Below, in pieces: positions 33,995-44,807 of a stretch of 64,000 bases of DNA (its first letter is position 1; the number at the start of each line of letters is the position of its first letter). Source of the DNA: Asanoa ishikariensis (lineage in GTDB: Bacteria; Actinomycetota; Actinomycetes; Mycobacteriales; Micromonosporaceae); the NCBI RefSeq assembly GCF_900107455.1, contig NZ_FNQB01000003.1, forward strand, positions 372,001 through 436,000, read 5' to 3'. Position numbers and translations under genes: made by a program. Below the pieces are notes generated by a model that was given only the letters and a program-made list of their open reading frames with translations, did not search any database and had not been told where the DNA came from.

Positions 33995-34785
33995 GCACCT
34001 GGCATGTTCCAGACGACGACCTACGCTCCTACGCCGGCCGCGGGCTCGGTCCGCCGCTGCTCTGGTCGACGGAGACCCACCTGTTCTCGTGCTCGTGGTG
34101 CCGGTCGCGGCTCGCTTCGTTGGTGCCGGTCGACGACGGTTGGGCCAGGCTCGACGCGGCACTCGACGCACCGCGTCCCGGGCCGGTGGAGCGGCTGCTG
34201 GTCGCGGTCGGCGTGCCCGACCACACAGCCAGGCTGCTCACGGCGACCCCGGCGCTGCGGCTGTCCTGGCTGATCGCGGTCACGGTCACCCTCGCGCTCA
34301 CCGCGCTGCTCGCGAAGGCCTTCACCCCGGTCGTGTTCCTCGGAGTGGCGCCGCTGCTGACCCTGGTCGGCGTCGCGGTCTCGTTCGGCCCTGGCGTCGA
34401 CCCGACCTACGAGCTCACCGTGACGTCGCCGGTCCACGCGTTCCGGCTCCTGCTGCTGCGCTGCGTCGCGGTGCTGTCCGCCAACACCCTGCTGTGCGCG
34501 GCCGCGACCGCGTTCGTCCCCGACTACGGCCTGACCATCGCCGGCTGGTTCCTGCCGTCGCTGGCGCTGACCGTGACCACGCTCCTGCTCTCACCCTCGC
34601 TCGGCCCCGTCTGGGCGGCGGTGCTGGTCGGCTCCGCGTGGGTCATGACGATCACCTGGGCCGGCATGGTCCCGTTCACGACCGTCGGCCAACTGTCCCT
34701 GTTCGCCGCGGTGGCGGTGCTGTCCGTGCTGCTGGCCCGCCGCGCCGCCCTGTTCGACGTTCTCTCACCTCGGAGGCTCCGATGA
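33991..34785 (+). CDS. zinc-finger anti-sigma domain fused to a multi-helix membrane protein (module 2)
   Basis: A 264-residue protein. The N-terminal 45 residues carry H30-x3-C34-x2-C37 (ETHLFSCSWCRSRL), the zf-HC2 spacing. After a short linker there are about six membrane segments (LSWLIAVTVTLALTALLAKAF, VVFLGVAPLLTLVGVAVSF and others), again more than a normal anti-sigma factor has. It is the counterpart of the 348-residue protein of module 1 but lacks the long disordered linker. Overlaps with both neighbours by 4 bp show tight coupling to the sigma factor and ATPase. Confidence 0.77.
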   Translation: MSTWHVPDDDLRSYAGRGLGPPLLWSTETHLFSCSWCRSRLASLVPVDDGWARLDAALDAPRPGPVERLLVAVGVPDHTARLLTATPALRLSWLIAVTVTLALTALLAKAFTPVVFLGVAPLLTLVGVAVSFGPGVDPTYELTVTSPVHAFRLLLLRCVAVLSANTLLCAAATAFVPDYGLTIAGWFLPSLALTVTTLLLSPSLGPVWAAVLVGSAWVMTITWAGMVPFTTVGQLSLFAAVAVLSVLLARRAALFDVLSPRRLR

Positions 34786-35660
34786 CCCTGACATCCGCGA
34801 CCGACGTCGCGGTCCGTGCCGACGGCGTGGTGCTGCGCTACGGGCGCACCACCGCCCTCGACGGGGTCTCCCTGTCGCTCGGCACGGGCGTGACGGGCCT
34901 GCTCGGCCCGAACGGCGCTGGCAAGACCACCCTGTTGCGGGTGATCGCGACCGCCGTCCGTCCCGACGCGGGCTCGGTCTCCACCTTCGGCCACGACGCC
35001 CTGCGCGGCCCGGGCCGGCTCGCGGTCCGTCGCCGCCTCGGCTACCTGCCGCAGGACCCGGGGTTCCACCCGTCGTTCACCGCGTTCGAGTTCGTCGACT
35101 ACGTGGCGATCCTCAAGGAGCTGACGTCCCGGTCGGCCCGGCACGCCGAGGTCCGCCGAGTGCTCGCCCTGGTCGGCCTCGACAGCGTCCGGACCAAGCG
35201 GATCCGGGCCCTGTCCGGCGGCATGCGCCAACGCGTCGCCCTGGCCGCCGCCCTGGTCGGCGACCCCGCGCTGCTGATCCTCGACGAGCCCACCGTCGGC
35301 CTCGACCCCGAGCAGCGGATGCGCTTCCGCGAGCTCTTCGCCGACCTGGGCGAAGACCGGGCCGTCCTGCTCTCCACCCACCAGACCGAGGACGTCATGT
35401 CCCTGTGCCGCGAGGTGGTGGTGCTCGACCAGGGCCGCGTCCTGTTCACCGGCACACCCACCGACCTGGCCGGCCTCGCCGCGGGCCGCGTCTGGACCAG
35501 CGACTCCCGCGTGCCGGGCGCGCTCGCGTCCTGGCGCACCGGCAGCGGCGCCTACCGCCATGTCGGCGACCCGCCACCCGGCGCGCCGCTGCTCGACCCC
35601 ACCATCGAAGACGGCTACCTCACCCTGGTCGACCTCCACACGGCGGAGGCCCAGCGATGA
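34782..35660 (+). CDS. ABC transporter ATP-binding protein (module 2)
   Basis: A 292-residue ATPase with Walker [11 protein letters not shown]-loop LPQDPGFHPSFT, signature LSGGMRQRVALAAALV, Walker B LLILDEPTVGLD and switch His LLSTHQTED. Its length equals that of the module 1 ATPase and motifs align along the entire chain, so the two are paralogues. The ATG overlaps the anti-sigma fusion gene and its own stop overlaps the permease start (ATGA both times). Confidence 0.89.
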   Translation: MTLTSATDVAVRADGVVLRYGRTTALDGVSLSLGTGVTGLLGPNGAGKTTLLRVIATAVRPDAGSVSTFGHDALRGPGRLAVRRRLGYLPQDPGFHPSFTAFEFVDYVAILKELTSRSARHAEVRRVLALVGLDSVRTKRIRALSGGMRQRVALAAALVGDPALLILDEPTVGLDPEQRMRFRELFADLGEDRAVLLSTHQTEDVMSLCREVVVLDQGRVLFTGTPTDLAGLAAGRVWTSDSRVPGALASWRTGSGAYRHVGDPPPGAPLLDPTIEDGYLTLVDLHTAEAQR

Positions 35661-37255
35661 CCGCACTTCTATCGGCTCCGCCGGCACTGGCGGCGGAGGC
35701 CGCCGCCACGCGGCGCCAGGCGATGTTGGCCCTGACTCGGTTCGAAGCGATCCGGATGCTGCGCCACCCGATCACGGTGGCCGCGTTCCTGCTCTACCTC
35801 GGCCCCTGGGTGTGGACCCTGACCCGCCCGGGCGCCGACCGCTACCCGGTCCTGCCCTCCGACGTGGTCACGCTGCAGATGGCGGCGATGCTGCTGCTCG
35901 GCGGAGCCACGCTGGTGGTGGCCAACCTGGCAGTGCTCCGCGAGCACCGGCACCGCACCGACGCGGTCTCGGACCTGCTGGTCCTGCCGCCGCCCTGGCG
36001 CACGGGCGCGTTCCTGCTCGCGATCCTCGCCCCGGCCGCCCTCACGCTGGTAGTGGTCGGCGGCCAGGTGGCGACGCTGGCTGCGCTGCCGGGCCGAGCC
36101 GGCACGGTCAACCTGTTCGACGTCGCCATCCCGGCCGCGATCGTCGCCGTCCTCGGCGCGGCCGGAGCCCTGCTGGCCCAGGTCGTCCGCTCGCCGATCG
36201 TCGCGCCGCTGACCGCGGTGCTCTTAGCCGCGGCCGGCTTCGTCGCCATCGCATCGGTAGCCACCGGCACGAGCTGGGGCCGGCTGCTACCGCTGCTACC
36301 CGACGACCTGCCGATCGCCATCCCGTCCGTGCTGGTCGATCGCCCATCCGGGCGGCACCTGGCCTACCTGGCAGGGGTGATCGCCGTCCTCGTGGTGCTG
36401 GGCCTGTTCCGCTCCGGCACCCGCGCCCGGGTCGCCCTGCCGGCCCTGGCGGCGGCGCTCGCGGTCACGGTGGCGGGTGGCGCGGCCCAGTTCGTCCGCG
36501 ACGACGCGGTCCTCGCCGCCCGCGTCACTACAACCGACAACCCGGCGCCAGTGCAGACGTGCTCATCGCGGGAGGGCGTCACCTACTGCGCGTTCGACGA
36601 CTTCACCTCGTGGATACCCGCCTGGGAGGGCGTCCTGCGCGACGTGGTCCGACTAACCCCGCCCGGCGCCGCCGGCTCGCCGCCGCTGGCAGTGCGCCAA
36701 TGGGTGTGGGCAGACGGCTACCCGACCTTCGGCGGCACCTTCGGCCCCGAGGTCGCCGAGGCTCGCGCCCGGTCCCAGCGCGCCACCGACACAGCGGCAG
36801 GCACCCCGGAGGCGATCCCGGTCGGCACGTCGTGGGGCGACAACACGACGGCCGCGGCCTTCGCGGGCGGCGTCGCCTTCCGGCTCGTCATGGGCCGCGC
36901 CGTGGCCGGCGACAGCACGCTCTGCGGCGCCCGCGGCGCGCTCGTCGTCTGGCTGACCGGCAAGGCCAACTCCCGCACCGCGGCGGGGCTGCGGCAACTC
37001 GACAACCAGAGCAGCGGTTCGCTGGCGCTGGTCGACTACACGATCGACAACGCCCTGTACGTCGACGACCGCGACGCCGCCGTGGGTCTGGCCATGCTCG
37101 ACCGCCCGGCGGCCGAGATCGCCTCGGTCGTGACCGCGCACTGGGCCGAGCTCACCTCACCGGAGACCACCATCGAACAGGCGGCTTCGCTGCTCGGCGT
37201 GCCGGTAGGCCCGGCGCCCGACCCGGCCTTCGCCAACGTCGGGTGCGAGTCGTGA
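35657..37255 (+). CDS. large ABC permease-like protein with C-terminal soluble domain (module 2)
   Basis: A 532-residue protein. It opens with LALTRFEAIRMLRHPITVAAFLLYLGPWVW, an ABC-2-like elbow and helix, then five or six membrane segments to about residue 290. The rest, about 240 residues, is soluble and probably extracytoplasmic, with a Cys pair (VQTCSSREGVTYCAFDDF), a Trp-rich stretch (SWIPAWEGVLRDVV) and a segment resembling a peptidase-like gluzincin remnant without HExxH. One TTA codon lies at 36224-36226. It is presumably the pore subunit; the ectodomain may sense cargo or cell-wall stress. Confidence 0.72.
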   Translation: MTALLSAPPALAAEAAATRRQAMLALTRFEAIRMLRHPITVAAFLLYLGPWVWTLTRPGADRYPVLPSDVVTLQMAAMLLLGGATLVVANLAVLREHRHRTDAVSDLLVLPPPWRTGAFLLAILAPAALTLVVVGGQVATLAALPGRAGTVNLFDVAIPAAIVAVLGAAGALLAQVVRSPIVAPLTAVLLAAAGFVAIASVATGTSWGRLLPLLPDDLPIAIPSVLVDRPSGRHLAYLAGVIAVLVVLGLFRSGTRARVALPALAAALAVTVAGGAAQFVRDDAVLAARVTTTDNPAPVQTCSSREGVTYCAFDDFTSWIPAWEGVLRDVVRLTPPGAAGSPPLAVRQWVWADGYPTFGGTFGPEVAEARARSQRATDTAAGTPEAIPVGTSWGDNTTAAAFAGGVAFRLVMGRAVAGDSTLCGARGALVVWLTGKANSRTAAGLRQLDNQSSGSLALVDYTIDNALYVDDRDAAVGLAMLDRPAAEIASVVTAHWAELTSPETTIEQAASLLGVPVGPAPDPAFANVGCES

Positions 37256-37974
37256 CCGCCGGGTCCGCTGATGGTGGACCTCGCGATCCGGGACGGAGCC
37301 GCAGGATGGTGGGGCGGGCGACGCTAGCGGTCGCAGGGGCTGTTGCGGTCCCGGTGGTGCGGGCGGCACGGTGGACGCCGGTGCTGGCCGCGCTGCTGGT
37401 CGGCTACGCCATGGTGGGCGTCCCGGCCGTGGTGTCCGGCCCGTCGGATCCCGCGACGGTGGTCGTCCTGCTGCGGTTGGCGGTGCTGTGCGCGGGCCTC
37501 GGGGTCGGATTCCTCTTCGACGACCCAGGGCGGCCCACGACCGCGACCTTGCCCACGCCCGCGTGGCTACCGCTCGCCCTGCGGGTCGCGGGGGGCGGCA
37601 TCGTGCTCGCGGGCTGGTGGTGGGGCACGCTCGTCACGGCGGGTGCGGTGGCGGGCCCGGCTGGGGTGGTGCTGCCTCGCCGCGACCTGACCCTGGAGGC
37701 GGTCACCGTGGTCGTCGCCGTCCTCGCGTTGGCGGCTCTCATCTGGCGCCGCTCCGCCCGTGGCGGGGTCGGCCTGGTCGCAGCGCCGGCCTTCCTGGCC
37801 GTGGTCTTCCTGGCGGCGTTGCTTCCGGAACGGGTGGCGCTGCTCGTGCCCTTCGACGACTCGGTCTGGGCCGCCGCCCACGATCGCTGGATGGTCACCC
37901 TGGTGGCGGCCACCGCCGTCGCGCTCGTCGCGGCCACCTGGTCCGGGTTGGGGAAGGCCCGGTTCACGGTCTAA
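37252..37974 (+). CDS. integral membrane protein (module 2, last gene)
   Basis: A 240-residue hydrophobic protein with about six membrane segments (WTPVLAALLVGYAMVGVPAVV, VVVLLRLAVLCAGLGVGFLF, LALRVAGGGIVLAGWWWGTL and others), no recognisable motif and no soluble domain. A GTGA overlap with the large permease makes it the fifth coupled gene of the operon. It may be the second half of the transporter pore. I do not recognise the family. Confidence 0.65.
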   Translation: MTAGSADGGPRDPGRSRRMVGRATLAVAGAVAVPVVRAARWTPVLAALLVGYAMVGVPAVVSGPSDPATVVVLLRLAVLCAGLGVGFLFDDPGRPTTATLPTPAWLPLALRVAGGGIVLAGWWWGTLVTAGAVAGPAGVVLPRRDLTLEAVTVVVAVLALAALIWRRSARGGVGLVAAPAFLAVVFLAALLPERVALLVPFDDSVWAAAHDRWMVTLVAATAVALVAATWSGLGKARFTV

Positions 37975-37981
37975 CGCCGCG

Positions 37982-38110
37982 GAGCGTGCCCGGCCGGGCG
38001 CGAACATAGCGGGGGTTTGGAGTTCGGCCGGCGGTCGAGGCACGGACTCCGAGCGCGCCCGGCCGGGCTCGAACAGAGCCAGGCTCGGGCCCGAGCGCGT
38101 CCGGCGGGAT
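37982..38110. repeat. GAGCGYGCCCGGCCGGGC direct repeats
   Basis: Two copies of about 28 bp (37982-38010 and 38051-38080; core CCCGGCCGGG, itself palindromic, then GAACA) and a shorter third copy (38093-38110) lie between the convergent module 2 operon and the MarR gene. They have no coding potential that I can support. They may act as a transcription end region for both operons. Nothing else is visible in 37975-38218. Confidence 0.5.
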
Positions 38111-38218
38111 TAGACGACGGACCGGGGACCGGCCACCGGTCCAGGTGTGAACCCCGCTTCATGGGGCCGCCGCCGAGTGGGGAGCGGGCTCGGCGATCGG
38201 AGCCTGGTCGGTGGTGGG

Positions 38219-38689
38219 TCAGCGCCACGGCTCCTCGGGGGCGCCGGTTCGGCGGTTGTGGTGGTCCAGCAATGTGGACAGCAGCTCCGTCAGCCGCTGT
38301 CGCTCCTCGGTCGAGAGCGGCTCCAGCAGCCTCTCCTGGGTTTCGGCCAGCTCCTTCTCCAGCCGCCGCAGTTGGCGTTTGCCTGCTGTGGTCATGGAGA
38401 TGACGTTGCGGCGGCGATCTGCGGGGTCCGGGGCGCGTTCGACCAGGCCCTCGTCGGCCAGTTCGTTGATCGTCGCGACCATGTCGCTGACGTGGATGCC
38501 GCTGCGGCGCCCGAGCGCGGCCTGGCTGGCCGGGCCGAACTCGGCCAGCGTCGCCAGCAGGCGGTAGTGGTAGCCGCGGGCACCGACGGACGCGAACCCG
38601 TCGAACACCAGCCGGTGCGCGTGGCCGGCGGTCTGGGTGAGCAGCCAGCTCGGCAAACTCTCCCAACTGGCTGGTGTCGGGTTCTCCAT
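38219..38689 (-). CDS. MarR-family regulator
   Basis: A 156-residue winged-helix regulator: YHYRLLATLAEFGPASQAALGRRSGIHVSDMVATINELADEGLVERAPDPADRRRNVISMTTAGKRQL spans the DNA-binding lobe including the DRR wing, flanked by dimerisation helices. It is divergent from an epoxide hydrolase, with about 100 bp holding palindromes between them, so the hydrolase is its likely target and an aromatic or epoxide compound a likely ligand. ATG start at 38689. Confidence 0.88.
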   Translation of the reverse strand: MENPTPASWESLPSWLLTQTAGHAHRLVFDGFASVGARGYHYRLLATLAEFGPASQAALGRRSGIHVSDMVATINELADEGLVERAPDPADRRRNVISMTTAGKRQLRRLEKELAETQERLLEPLSTEERQRLTELLSTLLDHHNRRTGAPEEPWR

Positions 38690-38705
38690 GTGACAAGCCT
38701 ATCGA

Positions 38706-38726
38706 ATCGTTGGGCGCACTAACGAT
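38706..38726. promoter_or_regulatory. ATCGTT-N9-AACGAT palindrome, MarR-type operator
   Basis: Perfect 6-bp arms with a 9-bp spacer, 17 bp upstream of the MarR start. Further AACGTT and TTGG-CCGA-CCAA palindromes follow at 38746-38766 on the hydrolase side, including another CCAACGAT half-site. This suggests two regulator dimers in the divergent region. Confidence 0.6.
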
Positions 38727-38788
38727 CGTGCTACCGTTCGGAGCATAAACGTTTGGCCGACCAACGATCCCGCGATGGAGCCATCACC

Positions 38789-39901
38789 ATGATCAAGCCC
38801 TTCCGTATCGACATTCCCCAGGCCGACCTCGACGACCTGGCCGACCGGCTCGCCCGCACCCGCTGGCCCAACGAGGTCGCCGACGCGGGGTGGGACTACG
38901 GCTTCCCGCTCGCCCGGCTCAAGGAACTGGCGGACTACTGGCGCACCGGCTACGACTGGCGTGCCCACGAGGCCAGGCTCAACGAGCTCCCGCACTTCAC
39001 CACCGAGATCGACGGCCAGAACATCCACTTCGTCCACGTCCGGTCCGCGAAACCCGACGCGCTTGCGCTGGTCCTGACCCATGGCTGGCCCGGCTCGTTC
39101 CTGGAGTTCCTCGACATGATCGAGCCGCTGTCCCGCGACTTCCACCTGGTGATCCCGTCCATCCCCGGCTACGGCTTCTCCGGGCCGACCCACGAACGCG
39201 GCTGGGATGTCTACCGGATCGCGCGGGCCTGGGCCGTCCTCATGGACCGCCTCGGGTACGAGCGTTACGGCGCACAGGGCGGCGACTTCGGCGCGGGCAT
39301 CTCGCTGGCCCTCGGCGCGGTGGCGCCCGAGCAGGTGGTCGGCGTGCACGTCAACTACCTGCCGACCAGGCCAGTGCCCGGCGTCGTCTTGTCCGAAACG
39401 GACGAAGCCCGCCTCGACAAGGTCAGAGAGCTGATGGCGAACCGTCCGCCGTACCAGGCTCTGCTCGCCCTCACCCCGCAGACCATCGGGTACGCGCTGA
39501 CTGACTCGCCGGTCGGCCAGCTCGCCTGGATCGCCGAACGCTTCGCGCAGTGGACCCACCAGCCCATCAGCGACGACCGGATGCTCACCGACATCTCGCT
39601 GTACTGGCTCACCGCCACCGCGGCCTCCTCGGCGCGGCTCCACCACGATGCCGCGCGCGGTCAGACCCTGCCGTGCGAGGTGCCGGTCGGTGTGGCGGTG
39701 TTGCCGCACGACATCACGCAGTCGGTGCGGCCGCTGGCCGAGCGCCTCTACGACATCAGGCACTGGTCGGAGTTCGACCGGGGAGGCCACTTCGCCGCGA
39801 TGGAGGTTCCCGACCTGCTTGCCGAGGACGTCAGAGTCTTCTTCGAGACGACACTTCAGCCGAGCACCGGAAGCAGCGCGGTCAGCGTCGACACGGTGTA
39901 G
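38789..39901 (+). CDS. epoxide hydrolase (EHN family)
   Basis: A 370-residue alpha/beta hydrolase of the microsomal-epoxide-hydrolase type. The N-terminal EHN domain (FRIDIPQADLDDLADRLARTRWPNEV, YWRTGYDWRAHEARLNELPHFTTEIDG) precedes the core: oxyanion loop HGWPGS, nucleophile Asp in GAQGGDFGAGI, and His in DRGGHFAAMEVPDL. It opens epoxides to diols. The ATG at 38789 is preceded by GGAG eight bases upstream. Probably controlled by the divergent MarR gene. Its last 46 bases overlap the convergent HAD gene. Confidence 0.9.
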   Translation: MIKPFRIDIPQADLDDLADRLARTRWPNEVADAGWDYGFPLARLKELADYWRTGYDWRAHEARLNELPHFTTEIDGQNIHFVHVRSAKPDALALVLTHGWPGSFLEFLDMIEPLSRDFHLVIPSIPGYGFSGPTHERGWDVYRIARAWAVLMDRLGYERYGAQGGDFGAGISLALGAVAPEQVVGVHVNYLPTRPVPGVVLSETDEARLDKVRELMANRPPYQALLALTPQTIGYALTDSPVGQLAWIAERFAQWTHQPISDDRMLTDISLYWLTATAASSARLHHDAARGQTLPCEVPVGVAVLPHDITQSVRPLAERLYDIRHWSEFDRGGHFAAMEVPDLLAEDVRVFFETTLQPSTGSSAVSVDTV

Positions 39902-40509
39902 GTCGCGGTCAGCCGGCCCGGCAGACGCCGGCCGTGGCGGTTGACCCACGCCGTGTCAATGCCGAGGGCGCCGGCTCCCGCGATGTCCGACGCCGGGGAG
40001 TCGCCGACGTGGATGACGTCGGGCGCCGACAGGCCCAGTCGCCGCAGCGCCAGTTCGAACGGCTCGGGACGCGGCTTGTACGCGCGGGCGTCCTCACTGG
40101 TCACCACCGAGGCCACGCTGATGCCGTGGTGGTCGAGCACCGCCATCAGCGGATCCCGGTCCGCGTCGGAGACCAGGCAGACCGGCACGCCGACGCGGGC
40201 CAGGAACGGCACACTGTCGGCGAACAACCACGGCCGATCCGGGCGGCGACGCAGTTGATCAGCGTCCACGCGTACCCCGTAATGGGAAGCCGTCGCGGTG
40301 AGTCCGGAAAGGTTCAGGTCCGCCAACCGCCGGAACTCCGCACCGTACGCGGAGGAGGCCAGCTCCCAGACCCGCGTGGACCACTGCCGTGCGACCACGT
40401 CAGCGGAGACGCCGGCCAACTCGGCGACCATCGTGGCCGCCGACACCTCCCACGAGGCGTCGTCGTGCACGAGTGTGCCGTACACATCGAGCAACACGGC
40501 TTTGTACAC
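39856..40509 (-). CDS. HAD-family hydrolase
   Basis: A 217-residue HAD phosphatase: motif [13 protein letters not shown] (nucleophile Asp near residue 8), motif [12 protein letters not shown], a Lys in [11 protein letters not shown] and motif [15 protein letters not shown]. The helical cap between residues 18 and 90 is of the C1 type, as in phosphoglycolate phosphatase and haloacid dehalogenase relatives. GTG start at 40509. Substrate is unknown. It is convergent with, and overlaps, the epoxide hydrolase gene. Confidence 0.86.
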   Translation of the reverse strand: MYKAVLLDVYGTLVHDDASWEVSAATMVAELAGVSADVVARQWSTRVWELASSAYGAEFRRLADLNLSGLTATASHYGVRVDADQLRRRPDRPWLFADSVPFLARVGVPVCLVSDADRDPLMAVLDHHGISVASVVTSEDARAYKPRPEPFELALRRLGLSAPDVIHVGDSPASDIAGAGALGIDTAWVNRHGRRLPGRLTATYTVSTLTALLPVLG

Positions 40510-40633
40510 GCCGCCGATCGTAGCCACCCGCCGTCCGGCGAGCCGGGTGTGCCTTCCGGCGCTATTGAATGGTTGCGTGCCCGCGGCGTCGGTTAACGTC
40601 GGGCCAACCCGTTCCCGCCGCGAAGGAGCCGCC

Positions 40634-42312
<1,679 letters not shown>

Positions 42313-42316
<4 letters not shown>

Positions 42317-42963
42317 GCGGGGGGCATGCCCCAGAACCGGGCGAGGGCCGCCGTGGCCGGGTCCTCTGAGCCCAGTAGCGTCTCCCAGCCCGACGACGCC
42401 GGGTCGAGGCCGGCGTAGGCGGCCAGGTCCGTGGGCTCCGGCACGTCCGACGGCATCAGCTCGGACGGGCCGAGCGAGCCGAGCGCGGCCGGGTCGGTCC
42501 ACGGCGCACCGTCGATCGGCTCCGGCAGGCCGGCACCGAGATCGAGGGCGGCCGGGAACTCCGGGGTGGGCCAGAGCGCGTCCGTGTACGCGGAGACGTC
42601 CGGGTCGATGCCGAACAGCCCGGTGGCGTCCAGCGGCGCCGGTGTGTCGTCGCCGTCGAGCGCGTCGAGGCCCGCCGACCAGTCGTGCTGCTCGCTGACC
42701 AGCGCGTGCGGCGCGAAGGGATCGTCGGCGCCTTCGTCCCACTCCTGGTGGTCGTCGTGCCCGGCGAGATCGTGGCCACCGCCCAGGTCGTGTCCGCCGC
42801 CTAGGTCGACGCCGAACGGGTCCGTGTCGGCGTTGCCGTCGAACCCGAGGTCACCCGGCTCATCGTACCCACCGTGCTCGTCATGCGATCCGTGATCTTC
42901 AAGATGGTCGCCGTGGTCGCCAGGATCAGCGTGGCCGTCGCCCCAGGTCCAGTCGTCACTCAT
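42313..42963 (-). CDS. acidic, Asp/His/Gly-rich protein of unknown function
   Basis: A 216-residue hydrophilic protein with extreme composition. Residues 1-75 are rich in Asp, His, Gly and Glu ([17 protein letters not shown], then [19 protein letters not shown], a short internal repeat) and could bind divalent metals. The remainder is acidic with many Pro and Trp and looks mostly disordered except for a short hydrophobic C-terminus ([14 protein letters not shown]). Its ATG overlaps the stop of the second dynamin-like gene, making it the third coupled gene of that operon; this suggests a partner or effector of the GTPases. I do not recognise the family. Confidence 0.68.
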
Positions 42964-44807
42964 GGCAGCTCCTGGTCGTCGGTGGTCGGTGCGGGTGCCA
43001 GGGTCCGCGCGCGGACCAGCACCGTGTCGACCTGCTTGATGCGGGAACGGATCGCCTCACGTTCGGCGGCCACGCCGGCCCGGCGCCTGGCCCGTTCGGC
43101 CTTGTCGTCGGCGAGCGCCTTGTCGATCTCGGCGATGTGCGCGTCGAGCTGTGCCAGCCGCCGCTCGATCGCGTCGTCGAGGGAGAGCGTCAGCGCGTAC
43201 TGCAGGTCGGTGAACCGGTGCATGATCTCGTCGGAGAGGGCGGCGCGGGCCTCGCTGAGCACGTCGCGCAGCCACAGCCGGGCCTGGGCGCGGTCGCTCT
43301 GCGCCCGCCGCCGGTAGAGGATGAACGCCCCCGCCGCCAGCCCCAGCCCGAGGCCGGCGACCGGCACGAGCAGCCCGCCGCCGAGCAGCGCGCTGGCACC
43401 GAGCGCGGACGCGCCCGCCATCGCCCCGCGGCCGGCCATGAACGCCATCCCGCCGGCCGACATCGCGATCATCATGTTGTCGGTGCCGGTGTCCCGCGGC
43501 GGCCGGCTGGTCAGTGCGTGCCGCAGGGTGGCGTTGAGCCGGGCGAGCACGAACTGCAGCTCGTCGGCGCCGAACACCTGGGCGAGAACCTTCTCGGCGA
43601 CCTTGCGGAACCGGTACTCCAGGTCCTGCGACAGCCGCACCGACAACGCCTGCAACGCCGTGTCGAGGTCGCTGGGCAGGGCCTTGAGCTCGTCGCTCTT
43701 GGCCTTGTCGATCCGGGTGAGCAGCTCGTCCTGCAGCTCGGCGACGTACGTGCGCAGCTTGCCGGTCGCCTCCACCCGCGCCCGCTGCGTCTCGGTGTTC
43801 AGCGTCAGCGACCACTGCCGCGACTCGGTCCGCTTGCGCGCGGCGAGGGCGGAACGGTCGGCCCGGGCCTTGGCCACGTCGGCCGGGTCAGGGTCGGTGG
43901 CGGTCAGCCGCTCGCCGGCCCGCAGGTCGAGCCGGACCAGCTCGCTGCGCACGGCCCGCAGCACGTTGGCCTGCCGCAGCAGGTGTCCCTTGCCCGCCAG
44001 CTCGATCAGCGCGTGCTGCAACGGCGCGATCCGCGACTCGCGGACCAGCTCGGCGCCGGCCTCGCCGGGCAGCGTCATCGACAACTGCGCGAGCCGCGCG
44101 GACACGGGGAACCACGGCGCCTGCGCGAACCGCGGCGCGTGCGTCTGGAGCTGCGCGCGGTCGTCGGCGAGGATGGTCCGCCAGCCCGGGTACGCGTCGG
44201 TCTTCGTCAGCGCGAACACGACCACGTTGACCCGCTTGCTGGCCTCGATCAGGAACTCGAGCTCGGGGCGGGTGAACGGCCCGGACGCGTCGACCACGAA
44301 CAGCAGCGCGCCGGCCTGCGCGGCGGCGTCGAGGGCGACCTCGGCATGCAGCGGGTCGAGCCCGCCGGTGCCGGGCGTGTCGACCAGGCTCAGGTACTGC
44401 AGCAGCGGCGCCGAGTGGGTCACCTCGATCCGGCGCGGCGGCCGGATGCCGTCCGGGAGCTGCCCGAGGACGGTCGCCCAGTCCCGCAACTGCGAGAGCT
44501 CCAGGGGTACGGGCTGCGCGCGGTCGGGCAGCCACGCCTGCGCGCCGGGCGGGCTGCCGGGCACGAACTCCAGGTACGTCGCGGTGGCCACGGCCGCGTC
44601 GACCGGTGACAGGTCCGGCACCCCGATCAGCGCGTTGACCAGCGAGCTCTTGCCGCGCTTGGTCTCACCGACGACCACGATTGACGGCCTGGTCACCGCG
44701 CGGCGCCGCAGCGCCTCGATGTCGGCGGCCGCGTCGGCGTCGGCCCGGCGCAGGAACGCCAGCGAGCCGTCGACGGCCTCACCGAGCAACGTACCCAGGT
44801 CGCTCAC
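42960..44807 (-). CDS. dynamin-like GTPase with membrane segment (second of pair)
   Basis: A 615-residue dynamin-superfamily protein. G1 is VVGETKRGKSSLVNAL near residue 45, G3 LVDTPGTGG and G4 ALTKTD. A long helical stalk follows, then a hydrophobic block near residues 455-505 (GGGLLVPVAGLGLGLAAGAFILYRRR) that should insert in the membrane, and a final coiled-coil (LAQLDAHIAEIDKALADDKAERARRRAGV). Paired bacterial dynamins such as Streptomyces DynA/DynB and mycobacterial IniA/IniC act in septation or membrane repair. The GTG start overlaps the first dynamin gene by 4 bp. Confidence 0.84.
   Translation of the reverse strand: MSDLGTLLGEAVDGSLAFLRRADADAAADIEALRRRAVTRPSIVVVGETKRGKSSLVNALIGVPDLSPVDAAVATATYLEFVPGSPPGAQAWLPDRAQPVPLELSQLRDWATVLGQLPDGIRPPRRIEVTHSAPLLQYLSLVDTPGTGGLDPLHAEVALDAAAQAGALLFVVDASGPFTRPELEFLIEASKRVNVVVFALTKTDAYPGWRTILADDRAQLQTHAPRFAQAPWFPVSARLAQLSMTLPGEAGAELVRESRIAPLQHALIELAGKGHLLRQANVLRAVRSELVRLDLRAGERLTATDPDPADVAKARADRSALAARKRTESRQWSLTLNTETQRARVEATGKLRTYVAELQDELLTRIDKAKSDELKALPSDLDTALQALSVRLSQDLEYRFRKVAEKVLAQVFGADELQFVLARLNATLRHALTSRPPRDTGTDNMMIAMSAGGMAFMAGRGAMAGASALGASALLGGGLLVPVAGLGLGLAAGAFILYRRRAQSDRAQARLWLRDVLSEARAALSDEIMHRFTDLQYALTLSLDDAIERRLAQLDAHIAEIDKALADDKAERARRRAGVAAEREAIRSRIKQVDTVLVRARTLAPAPTTDDQELP

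Noticed and set aside
38151-38220. GGACCGGGGACCGGCCACCGGTCC-like stem near 38118-38142 as a terminator
   Set aside because: Arms are short and alternative pairings equally good in this GC-rich stretch; covered by the repeat entry instead.
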